5,773 bases of DNA. It comes from Bacteroidota bacterium (GTDB taxonomy: Bacteria; Bacteroidota; Bacteroidia; Flavobacteriales; Weeksellaceae). The stretch's first letter is position 1, and every line of letters begins with the position of its first letter. The translations under genes were made by a program, and so were the position numbers. A model generated the notes under the pieces. It had not been told where the DNA came from, ran no database searches, and saw only the letters and a list, made by a program, of their open reading frames with translations. The DNA is taken from contig JAEXJU010000160.1 of NCBI GenBank assembly GCA_023448955.1, positions 1 through 5,773 on the forward strand, in the 5' to 3' direction. This document shows, piece after piece, positions 1 to 5,773 of the stretch.

Positions 1-961
1 TTCCGAGGAAAACTTCGGCAATAGGGATGCTTTGGGATTTCATATTCCGGGGATGTGGAGTAAGATTCTTGACCTCAAAGAATGTTTTCTGCAAGAAGAT
101 CCATCTAACCAAATTCGCTTGGCCGTAAAAAAATATGCTGTAGAGAACGGACTGGAATTCTATGATGTAAAAGCTCAGGAAGGTTTTCTAAGAACTTTGA
201 TGCTGCGTCAGAATTCTAAAGGTGAATGGATGGTGCTTTTCCAACTGTATAAGGAAATAGAATCAGAAAGAATTCGATTATTTGATTATTTATTATCCCA
301 ATTCCCTCAGATCAAAACTTTGGTCTTTGCCATCAATCCAAAAGGAAATGACAGTATCTATGATCTCCATATTCAAAATTATTTTGGAGAAGGATATCTG
401 TTTGAGGAGATGGACGGACTTCAATTTAAAATAGGACCGAAATCTTTTTTCCAGACCAATTATAAGCAGGCTTTGGAATTATACAGAAAAACTCTGGAGT
501 TTGCAGATTTATCTGGCGACCAGGTAGTTTATGATCTTTACACGGGGACAGGAACTATTGCTCAGTATGTCGCAAGAAATGCCAAGCAGGTTATCGGGAT
601 AGAAGCTGTTCAGGAAGCTATTGACGCGGCCAAGGAACACGCAGAAATCAATGGATTGGAAAACTGTACTTTCTATTGCGGTGATATGAAAGACATCTTT
701 AATGATGAATTTTTAGCAAATCATCCAAAAGCTGATGTACTGATTACTGATCCGCCAAGAGATGGAATGCATCAGAAAGTAGTAGAGCAGATTCTGAAAC
801 TGTCACCGGATAAAATCGTTTATGTTAGCTGTAATTCTGCAACACAGGCAAGAGATATTGCTTTGCTGAAGGACAGTTATGAACTTGTGAAAATTCTTCC
901 GGTAGATATGTTTCCGCAGACGCATCACGTAGAAAACATTGCTTTGCTTCTTAAAAAATAA
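1..961 (+). CDS. rlmD: 23S rRNA (uracil-C5)-methyltransferase, RlmD/RumA type, 5'-truncated by window edge
   Basis: SAM-dependent enzyme that methylates C5 of a uridine in 23S rRNA (U1939 in E. coli RlmD); cytoplasmic. The frame is open from position 2 with no stop, so the gene begins outside the window. The TTG at 32 is not the start, because family-like sequence (FGNRDALGFHIPG) runs through it. Numbering visible residues from position 2: Cys28 (KECFLQ) matches the last 4Fe-4S ligand of RumA; FFQTN is at 149-153; the SAM-binding loop DLYTGTGT at 178-185; DPPRDG at 250-255; the nucleophilic Cys277 in YVSCNSATQARD; and the C-terminal HHVEN with the probable general base Glu311. The missing N-terminus should carry the TRAM domain and the other three Fe-S cysteines. 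Of the visible 319 residues all key sites are intact. The exact target uridine cannot be proven, since RlmC and TrmA-like paralogues share these motifs. It lies 23 nt upstream of the lipoprotein gene on the same strand. Confidence 0.93.
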   Translation, partial: SEENFGNRDALGFHIPGMWSKILDLKECFLQEDPSNQIRLAVKKYAVENGLEFYDVKAQEGFLRTLMLRQNSKGEWMVLFQLYKEIESERIRLFDYLLSQFPQIKTLVFAINPKGNDSIYDLHIQNYFGEGYLFEEMDGLQFKIGPKSFFQTNYKQALELYRKTLEFADLSGDQVVYDLYTGTGTIAQYVARNAKQVIGIEAVQEAIDAAKEHAEINGLENCTFYCGDMKDIFNDEFLANHPKADVLITDPPRDGMHQKVVEQILKLSPDKIVYVSCNSATQARDIALLKDSYELVKILPVDMFPQTHHVENIALLLKK

Positions 962-984
962 ACAATTTGTATTATCTTTATTCA

Positions 985-1455
985 ATGCAAAAACTAATTT
1001 TTCTTCTGGGCTTTTTTTTGCTTCTCACCAGTTGCGGCGGTGATGATGATATATGCCTGAGTTCGGAATCAACTCCAAGATTGCAGGTGAAATTCAAAAA
1101 TGAATTGGGGCAGCTTACAAAAATCGATTCTCTGTATGTCAATGTAGATTACGGAAACAATAAAATTACCAGTATCCTGGCGCAGGCCAATGCAGAAACC
1201 GTTTTCATTCCTTTAAGAATTGATGAAAATCCTTACACGGATATCTATTTCAAAACTACAAAAGATGGAGATAGTTCCAAAGTCCGCATCTCTTATGACA
1301 GAAATGCAGTTTATGTATCTCCCGCTTGCGGATTCAAAATTAATTATGAGAATCTGAAATCGGAACTGTTAAAATCTACACCGATAACTAATGTCGAATC
1401 CAATCAAACATCACTTACAGATGAAAGCAAAGTCAATTTTTATCTCCGCTTTTAG
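985..1455 (+). CDS. DUF6452-like small lipoprotein
   Basis: Predicted 156-residue lipoprotein of unknown function. The N-terminus MQKLIFLLGFFLLLTSC is a signal peptide with lipobox LTSC, giving acylation at Cys17. The following GGDDD resembles the acidic export signal that sends Bacteroidota lipoproteins to the outer-membrane surface, so surface display is possible (inference). The body is rich in predicted beta strands. It contains DICLSSESTPRLQVKF near the start and ISYDRNAVYVSPACGF near the end, the pattern I recall for DUF6452. Cys24 and Cys115 could form a disulfide. ATG 985 was chosen over the in-frame TTG at 967 because the extra MYYLYS would spoil a normal signal-peptide n-region. The gene is probably co-transcribed with rlmD (23 nt gap), and its last 35 nt overlap the next gene. 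No enzymatic motif is visible. The family name is from memory of the sequence pattern. Confidence 0.82.
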   Translation: MQKLIFLLGFFLLLTSCGGDDDICLSSESTPRLQVKFKNELGQLTKIDSLYVNVDYGNNKITSILAQANAETVFIPLRIDENPYTDIYFKTTKDGDSSKVRISYDRNAVYVSPACGFKINYENLKSELLKSTPITNVESNQTSLTDESKVNFYLRF

Positions 1456-2089
1456 TTTGGTTTCGGTATTCGCTTTTTCTCAGGCAAAATCAGAGGCCAA
1501 GAAACAGGATTCGGCTAAATGGAAATATACACCCAATTTCATTATTGGTGCAGATGTATTGAATCTTGGCGCTGGCTTTTTCGGAGACAGAAAACTTTAT
1601 CAAGGCTTTGTTTCCAGCCGAATTAGCAGAAGAATTCATGCAGTTGTAGATTTGGGATATGACAAAAATATCTATCAGAAAAATGGTTATGATGCAAAAG
1701 CAGATGGTTTGTTTCTGAAAGCTGGCGGATTTTACATGCTGGCTTCCGACCCGGAAAATGCATTTAATGGTTTTTATGCCGGTGCAAAATTAGCAGGTAG
1801 TTTCTATTCCCAGGAATATATGGCAATACCTGTTAAAGGCAGAAATAATGAAGGTGTAATCATTTCATTAGAACCTTCTACACAAAGCAGCTATTGGATA
1901 GAAGGCGCTATTGGTGCGAGAATTCAGGTATTTGAAAGCAATTTTTTTATAGATGTCAATATCCAGCCAAGATATCTTGCCTATACTACAAAACAGGACG
2001 AAGTTACTCCGATGATTGTTCCGGGATTTGGCAGAAGTTCTGGTAGTTTCAATATGGGATTCAGTTGGAATCTGGCCTATAAATTTTAA
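1421..2089 (+). CDS. DUF6048-like exported protein, probable outer-membrane beta-barrel
   Basis: Predicted 222-residue exported protein of unknown function. MKAKSIFISAFSLVSVFAFSQA is a signal peptide with cleavage likely after Ser20 or Ala22 and no lipobox Cys. The mature part alternates hydrophobic and polar residues (NFIIGADVLNLGAGFF, HAVVDLGYD, GFYAGAKLAGSFYS, WIEGAIGARIQVF, FFIDVNIQPRYLAY, FNMGFSWNLAYKF) and ends in Phe. This is what small outer-membrane beta-barrels of about eight strands look like. The pattern matches what I recall of DUF6048, found next to DUF6452 genes in Flavobacteriia. ATG 1421 was chosen over ATG 1391 because it gives a compact signal peptide; the upstream start would add ten residues including KHH. 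Either start overlaps the lipoprotein gene (35 or 65 nt), which suggests translational coupling. A repeat element and terminator follow the stop codon. Barrel topology is inference. Confidence 0.8.
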   Translation: MKAKSIFISAFSLVSVFAFSQAKSEAKKQDSAKWKYTPNFIIGADVLNLGAGFFGDRKLYQGFVSSRISRRIHAVVDLGYDKNIYQKNGYDAKADGLFLKAGGFYMLASDPENAFNGFYAGAKLAGSFYSQEYMAIPVKGRNNEGVIISLEPSTQSSYWIEGAIGARIQVFESNFFIDVNIQPRYLAYTTKQDEVTPMIVPGFGRSSGSFNMGFSWNLAYKF

Positions 2090-2096
2090 AAATTTT

Positions 2097-2188
2097 AGGA
2101 GCTTTATCCCGCTTTCCGCTATATCTTTTTTCTTTTCCATGGCTTTATCCGGACAAAAGAAAAAAGGATGCCGCTGCAATCGGGGCTA
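2097..2188. repeat. Composite imperfect palindrome, probable dispersed intergenic repeat
   Basis: A perfect 12-bp inverted repeat, cttttttctttt at 2125-2136 and its complement at 2155-2166, encloses an 18-nt loop that can add a cc/gg pair (2137-2138 with 2151-2152). Outside it, cccg at 2108-2111 faces cggg at 2181-2184, and agc at 2100-2102 faces gct at 2185-2187. The 13- and 14-nt internal-loop sides between these arms both contain ccgct (2116-2120 and 2171-2175), a direct repeat inside an inverted repeat. The arms (aggagctttatcccgctt on the left, gccgctgcaatcggggct on the right) resemble a palindromic repeat I recall as common between genes in Chryseobacterium and Flavobacterium genomes; this is memory, not a search. 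It starts 8 nt after the stop of the preceding gene and has no credible coding potential. Confidence 0.62.
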
Positions 2189-2204
2189 TTTTCCAACAAT
2201 ACGC

Positions 2205-2244
2205 AAAAAAGCCTTGCCACAATTTTCTGGCAAGGCTTTTTTTT
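2205..2244. terminator. Bidirectional intrinsic terminator between convergent genes
   Basis: The perfect 9-bp stem gccttgcca (2211-2219) / tggcaaggc (2228-2236) has an 8-nt loop (2220-2227). Eight T follow on the plus strand (2237-2244). Six A precede it (2205-2210), which read as six T after the hairpin on the minus strand and can also extend the stem by A-T pairs. It therefore fits Rho-independent termination both for the rlmD/lipoprotein/barrel transcript and for sppA, whose stop codon is at 2259-2261. Confidence 0.9.
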
Positions 2245-2258
2245 ATTTTAAACTGCAA

Positions 2259-4004
2259 TTAATTAATCTTAATACTGAAAGGACTTTCCATTAAAACAGC
2301 AGTCTTAGTATCAGGATCTGTAATGTGCTGAAAGATTTTAAAATTCTCCTTCCCAAGCTTTCTCTGAATCAGCCTGGTTGAAAAATCTTCCTCAGTTTCA
2401 GAAGAGAAAATCTGCTCAAATTTAGAAACTTTTGCAGGATAAGCAGAAACCTTATAATCTTTAATATTAGCAGACTTAGCAGCATATTTAATGGCATCCT
2501 GAAGAGATCCCAATTCATCTACCAGTCCAATCTCCTTTGCACGCACACCGGACCAAACTCTTCCGCCGCCTACAGAATCAATTTCTTCAAAAGATTTTTT
2601 TCTATTCTGAGTTACAAAATGAACAAATCTCTGGTATGTAGATTCCACACTTCTGGTCATAATCGTTAATGTACCCGGACTTAGTCCGTTGATTGCCGAT
2701 ATCATATTAGAGTTGGCATTGGTAGTCACAGCATCACTACGGATTCCATTTTTCTCAGCAAGTTCTTTAAAATAAGGGATCACACCAAAAACTCCGATAG
2801 ATCCTGTCAAAGTATTAGGTTCGGAAAATATCTTGTCTGCACCCATCGCAATGTAATAACCACCGGAAGCAGCATAATCTCCAAAAGAAACAATGACTGG
2901 TTTTTTGCGCTTTAGTTGCTGCATTTCGAATAAGATTTCATCGGAAGCATTGGCGCTTCCACCCGGAGAATTAATTCTAAAAACAACAGCCTTTATATCA
3001 TCGTCTTTCTGAAGTTTTTTTATTTCTTTTACAAAATTTTCAGCGTAAATTCCGTCATAACCTTTTCCGTTATATATTGCTCCGGATGCGTATAAAACGG
3101 CTATCTTTTTACCATCACTTTCGCTTTCCAGAGATTCGGAATATTTGGCAAATGAGATTTTGTTGATCTTTTTATCAGCATCAATATTCAGTTTTTTACG
3201 GATGATATTATCGTATTCAGATTTTTGGATCAGTTGATCTGCAAGTTTGTATTTAAGGCTCAGATTTGGAAGGTAACTATACAAACTATCTGTAATCGTA
3301 TTAAGTTCTGGCAAAGAAATCTTTCTGGAATCTGCAATCTTCTTTGAAGTGTTTGCCCAGATGTCATTTAATAGTGTAGAAAGCTGCTCTTTATTTTCAG
3401 GCGATATTTCATCTCTTAGAAAAGGTTCTACAGCAGCTTTGAATTTTCCGTGACGGATTACCTGGATTCCGATTCCATACTTCTCTGCAAAGTTTTTGAA
3501 AAAAGTGACCTCTGTAGAAAGACCTTTCAGTTCTATAAGCCCGGCCGGATTAAGATAATATTTGTCTGCGACAGAACCCAGATAATATGCGCCTTGCGAT
3601 ACAGTGTTACCATAAGCATAAACAAATTTTCCGCTTTTTTTAAAGTCAATAAGTGCATTACGGATATCGTCCATTTGGGTAATTCCGGCTTGGAAGTTAT
3701 CAATTTCTAAACTGATTCCTTTTATTTTGTTGTCATCTTTTGCTTTTTCAATAGCATCAATGATATCATATAGCAATACCGCTTTTTGTTCATTCTTAAA
3801 TGCAAAAATATCTTCCTGATCTTCAGCAGGACTATCTATTATTCTTGTTTTTAAATCCAGAGTCAGTACAGAATCCTGTTTTACATCAACTCCTTCTGAA
3901 ATGGAAGATATAATCAGAAAGCCAATGAAAAAAATAAAAAAACCGGCTAGAAGAATAAAAATTGCGGTTAAATTTGCTAAAACTAATTTGAAAAATCCTC
4001 TCAT
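2259..4004 (-). CDS. sppA: Signal peptide peptidase SppA, 67K type
   Basis: Membrane-anchored serine protease (MEROPS S49) that degrades signal peptides released after secretion; the active site faces the periplasm. The 581 residues match the long, duplicated form (E. coli SppA is 618). The N-terminus MRGFFKLVLA is followed by a hydrophobic segment, about residues 10-34, serving as anchor. The N-terminal half carries the general-base Lys189 in GKFKAAVEPF, equivalent to E. coli Lys209. The C-terminal half carries the SPGG oxyanion element at 346-349 and the nucleophile Ser380 in GDYAASGGYYIAMGAD, equivalent to E. coli Ser409. TGSIGVFG at 400-407 and RVWSGVRAKEIGLVDELGS near 482-500 are further family blocks. 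Both catalytic residues are present, so it should be active as an oligomer built like E. coli SppA. It is transcribed divergently from folK with only 21 bp between start codons and ends at the bidirectional terminator. No consensus Bacteroidota promoter is visible for it. Confidence 0.96.
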   Translation of the reverse strand: MRGFFKLVLANLTAIFILLAGFFIFFIGFLIISSISEGVDVKQDSVLTLDLKTRIIDSPAEDQEDIFAFKNEQKAVLLYDIIDAIEKAKDDNKIKGISLEIDNFQAGITQMDDIRNALIDFKKSGKFVYAYGNTVSQGAYYLGSVADKYYLNPAGLIELKGLSTEVTFFKNFAEKYGIGIQVIRHGKFKAAVEPFLRDEISPENKEQLSTLLNDIWANTSKKIADSRKISLPELNTITDSLYSYLPNLSLKYKLADQLIQKSEYDNIIRKKLNIDADKKINKISFAKYSESLESESDGKKIAVLYASGAIYNGKGYDGIYAENFVKEIKKLQKDDDIKAVVFRINSPGGSANASDEILFEMQQLKRKKPVIVSFGDYAASGGYYIAMGADKIFSEPNTLTGSIGVFGVIPYFKELAEKNGIRSDAVTTNANSNMISAINGLSPGTLTIMTRSVESTYQRFVHFVTQNRKKSFEEIDSVGGGRVWSGVRAKEIGLVDELGSLQDAIKYAAKSANIKDYKVSAYPAKVSKFEQIFSSETEEDFSTRLIQRKLGKENFKIFQHITDPDTKTAVLMESPFSIKIN

Positions 4005-4025
4005 CTAATTTATATTATAATTAAT
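4005..4025. other. Divergent sppA/folK intergenic gap, A/T only except one base
   Basis: This 21-bp gap between the two start codons is A/T throughout apart from C at 4005. It contains the 8-bp perfect palindrome attataat at 4014-4021. It is too short for two separate promoters, so at least one promoter, probably both, must extend into the opposite coding region. I see no close match to the full Bacteroidota promoter (TTTG, about 19 nt, TAnnTTTG) on either strand here. Confidence 0.6.
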
Positions 4026-4442
4026 ATGTCGTATAATGATGTCATTTTGTTACTAGGGAGTAATATAAATAATCCTGAAAATAATGTCAATGAAGCATTT
4101 CTGGAACTTGAAAAAAAAATAGGTGCAATAATAGCAAAATCTAAACTAATTTCAACAAAACCAGTGGAGTTTGATAGTTTCAATTTTTTTTGTAATATTG
4201 CAGTCAGAATAAAAACACAATTTTCACCTTTTAGGTTACTTGCTGAAATCAAGACAATCGAAAGAAGTATGGGCCGTTTACAGGACTCTGCTGCTCTCGG
4301 AACTTATCAGGATAGAATTATAGATATAGACATAATACTGTATAATAATATAAAGTTTATTTCTAAAAAGTTGATAATTCCTCATGCAAAAAATCTTTAT
4401 GAAAGAGATTTTGCTATGGAAATTATAAAACAGTTGCAATAA
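4026..4442 (+). CDS. folK: 2-amino-4-hydroxy-6-hydroxymethyldihydropteridine pyrophosphokinase (HPPK)
   Basis: Cytoplasmic enzyme of folate synthesis that transfers pyrophosphate from ATP to 6-hydroxymethyl-7,8-dihydropterin, giving the substrate of dihydropteroate synthase. The 138 residues are a little shorter than E. coli HPPK (159) but cover the whole fold. Visible motifs: LLLGSN at 8-13; CNIAV with the pterin-contacting Asn57; IERSMGR at 78-84; and the signature DRIIDIDIILY at 96-106, whose Asp100 and Asp102 match the two Mg-binding aspartates (E. coli Asp95/Asp97). The C-terminal IPHAKNLYERDFA has His120 and Arg127 at the places of E. coli His115 and Arg121. ATG 4026 gives a normal family N-terminus. 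The start lies 21 bp from the divergent sppA start, so its promoter must reach into sppA. Ile codons are unusually rich in ATA (12 of 21 by my count). The next gene follows after 24 nt on the same strand. Confidence 0.95.
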   Translation: MSYNDVILLLGSNINNPENNVNEAFLELEKKIGAIIAKSKLISTKPVEFDSFNFFCNIAVRIKTQFSPFRLLAEIKTIERSMGRLQDSAALGTYQDRIIDIDIILYNNIKFISKKLIIPHAKNLYERDFAMEIIKQLQ

Positions 4443-4466
4443 ATTTTTATAACACACAAATGAATT

Positions 4467-5773
4467 ATGAAGAAAAAATTATTTTTACTTTTATTTCTCC
4501 CTTTTCTTGGTCTTGCACAGACTTCTGAAAAAGAAATGGCTACCAAACCTTTTAACAATGAAAGCCGGCTTTTTAAAGACTGGTCTATAACTGTTGGTGG
4601 CGGAGCCGCTTTTATGGCTAATGCCGATCTTACATCTTTTTATGATGGTAAAGTAAATTGGGGCTGGAACGGTTTTGTAAGTCTAGATAAACAGATTACA
4701 CATACTTTTGGGCTGTCATTATTATATACTAAAGGAGAGACCAAACAAAAAGCATATTTGAATGATGCTGCTGGTGTTGGACAAGGATATACAAAATTTG
4801 ACCAAGTTGCACTTTTGGGAGATATCAATTTTTCCAATCTGATGAGAAGAGTGGATAACCATTCAAAATTCAGATGGGCTCTTCACGGTTATGCAGGAAT
4901 TGGACTTACTGGTTATAAGACATTTTTACAGGATAACAATCTCTTAAGCAAATGGCCTCTGTACATAGAGCAGAAAATGAATGTCGGTAGTTTCACATAC
5001 ATTGGTGGGGCGGGATTAAAGTATAATGTGTCTAGACTTCTTGATTTGGAATTGAGAGCTTTATACTTAATTAGTGGAGACGAAGAATTTGATGGTGGAG
5101 GATGGTCAAGAACAGCACCTCCCGGATATAATTTAATCAATGATTCTTATACAGATAATGCTTGGTTGTTTAATCTTGCATTGTCATTTAAATTAGGAAA
5201 ACATCCGGATCATTTACGTTGGGTAGATCCTTTGCAAGATGCTTATGCTAAAGCTGGTAATCTAGAAGAAAAATTCAAAGACTTCAAGGTTTGCGAGAAA
5301 GGCGATATGGATAATGATGGGGTTTGTGACGATTGGGATAGACAGTTAGATACACCTGCCGGCGCAAGGGTTGATGGTGCTGGTGTAGCATTAGATTCTG
5401 ATTTAGATGGTGTTATAGATCTTAATGATAAATGCGTTATGGTTCCAGGACCGATAGAAAACAGCGGATGTCCAAAAGAACCTGTAGCTCAGAGTATTCC
5501 TGTTAGTAAAACATCTGCTATTGATGAGATCAACAAGTATTTCAATGGAATAGAATTTGAACTTAATAAAGACATTATCAGAGAGAAATCTTTTAACGAC
5601 TTGGATAAGGCTGTAGAAATTATTAAAACCTTCGGCTTACAAGAAAAATTTATAGTAGTGGGCGCTACGGATAGTAGAGGTTCAGCAATTTATAATAAAA
5701 AATTATCCCAATCGAGAGCAGATGCTGTTGTAAAATATCTTGTTAATAAAGGAGTTCCGGCAAGCATACTTAC
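4467..5773 (+). CDS. OmpA-family outer-membrane protein with TSP3 repeats, 3'-truncated by window edge
   Basis: Outer-membrane protein that should tether the membrane to peptidoglycan. The frame is open from ATG 4467 to the right edge (435 full codons). MKKKLFLLLFLPFLGLAQ is a signal peptide with cleavage likely after Ala17. Residues about 38-243 alternate as in a transmembrane beta-barrel, ending WLFNLALSFKLG, followed by a HLRWVDPLQ linker. Residues 276-335 are a thrombospondin type 3 calcium-binding region with DMDNDGVCDD (280-289), DSDLDGVIDLNDKC (310-323) and Cys276, 287, 323 and 335 as likely disulfide partners. The OmpA/MotB-like domain starts near 358. In it Asp402 (GATDSRG) and Arg417 (LSQSRADAV), 15 residues apart, match the diaminopimelate-binding Asp/Arg pair of OmpA (Asp271/Arg286 in Acinetobacter). 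The usual GHTD motif reads GATD. The ATG at 4460 is out of frame and soon hits a stop. Only a short C-terminal end appears missing. It lies 24 nt after folK, so co-transcription is possible, though an own promoter inside folK cannot be excluded. Confidence 0.93.
   Translation, partial: MKKKLFLLLFLPFLGLAQTSEKEMATKPFNNESRLFKDWSITVGGGAAFMANADLTSFYDGKVNWGWNGFVSLDKQITHTFGLSLLYTKGETKQKAYLNDAAGVGQGYTKFDQVALLGDINFSNLMRRVDNHSKFRWALHGYAGIGLTGYKTFLQDNNLLSKWPLYIEQKMNVGSFTYIGGAGLKYNVSRLLDLELRALYLISGDEEFDGGGWSRTAPPGYNLINDSYTDNAWLFNLALSFKLGKHPDHLRWVDPLQDAYAKAGNLEEKFKDFKVCEKGDMDNDGVCDDWDRQLDTPAGARVDGAGVALDSDLDGVIDLNDKCVMVPGPIENSGCPKEPVAQSIPVSKTSAIDEINKYFNGIEFELNKDIIREKSFNDLDKAVEIIKTFGLQEKFIVVGATDSRGSAIYNKKLSQSRADAVVKYLVNKGVPASIL

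Noticed and set aside
32..961. TTG at 32 as the start of the methyltransferase
   Set aside because: The frame is open and family-like upstream to the left edge, and RlmD needs an N-terminal TRAM and Fe-S region; the gene is simply cut by the window.
973..980. TATCTTTA as a possible promoter before the lipoprotein gene
   Set aside because: It deviates from the consensus, has no spaced -33 box, and sits only 4 nt before the start codon.
1868..2179. Minus-strand open frame of 103 codons opposite the barrel gene
   Set aside because: It is antisense to a credible exported protein and runs through the palindrome, with a composition typical of a shadow frame.
2016..2294. Plus-strand open frame of 92 codons across the convergent junction
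   Set aside because: It overlaps the end of the barrel gene, the palindrome, the terminator and the end of sppA, and its protein has no family character.
3969..3976. TAAATTTG, an exact match to the Bacteroidota -7 box TAnnTTTG, pointing toward folK
   Set aside because: There is no TTTG-like -33 box at the expected distance and it lies in sppA coding sequence; in AT-rich DNA one such 8-mer with two free positions is weak evidence.
4010..4252. Minus-strand open frame of 80 codons opposite folK, with a hydrophobic stretch
   Set aside because: It is antisense to the conserved HPPK motifs and has no independent support; the hydrophobicity comes from reading AT-rich DNA in reverse.
4440..4447. 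TAAATTTT as a possible -7 box for the OmpA gene
   Set aside because: The last G is missing and the nearest TTTG (4410-4413) is about 26 nt upstream, longer than the usual spacing.
4640..5140. Two short minus-strand open frames opposite the OmpA gene
   Set aside because: The plus-strand frame gives a complete signal peptide, barrel, TSP3 and OmpA domain, so these are shadows.

Overview
The window looks like a core chromosomal stretch of a Flavobacteriia member, most likely Weeksellaceae (Chryseobacterium/Elizabethkingia-like). The reasons are the AT-rich sequence, starts without Shine-Dalgarno motifs, a lipoprotein whose acylated Cys is followed by an acidic run (GGDDD), an OmpA protein with thrombospondin type 3 repeats, and the family content. 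This placement is inference; no marker gene in the window settles the genus.

Layout, left to right. (1) Positions 1-2089 hold a tight plus-strand cluster. It begins with the C-terminal two thirds of an RlmD/RumA-type 23S rRNA uracil-C5 methyltransferase, cut by the left edge. After 23 nt comes a small DUF6452-like lipoprotein, which overlaps by 35 nt a DUF6048-like exported protein that is probably a small outer-membrane beta-barrel. (2) Positions 2090-2258 are a convergent intergenic region. It holds a composite palindrome resembling a dispersed flavobacterial repeat, followed by a strong bidirectional intrinsic terminator. (3) Positions 2259-4004, minus strand, encode a complete 67-kDa-class signal peptide peptidase SppA with both catalytic residues. 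(4) A 21-bp, almost pure A/T gap separates sppA from the divergent folK (4026-4442). (5) After 24 nt comes an OmpA-family outer-membrane protein (4467 to the right edge). It has an N-terminal barrel, TSP3 calcium-binding repeats and a peptidoglycan-binding domain, and is cut just before its C-terminus.

Functionally the window mixes housekeeping enzymes (rRNA methylation, folate synthesis) with envelope functions (lipoprotein, two outer-membrane proteins, membrane peptidase). There is no sign of phage, transposase, CRISPR, toxin-antitoxin or defence genes, and no intergenic gap exceeds 170 nt. I do not see an evident new system. The least understood parts are the overlapping DUF6452/DUF6048 envelope pair and the palindromic element behind it.
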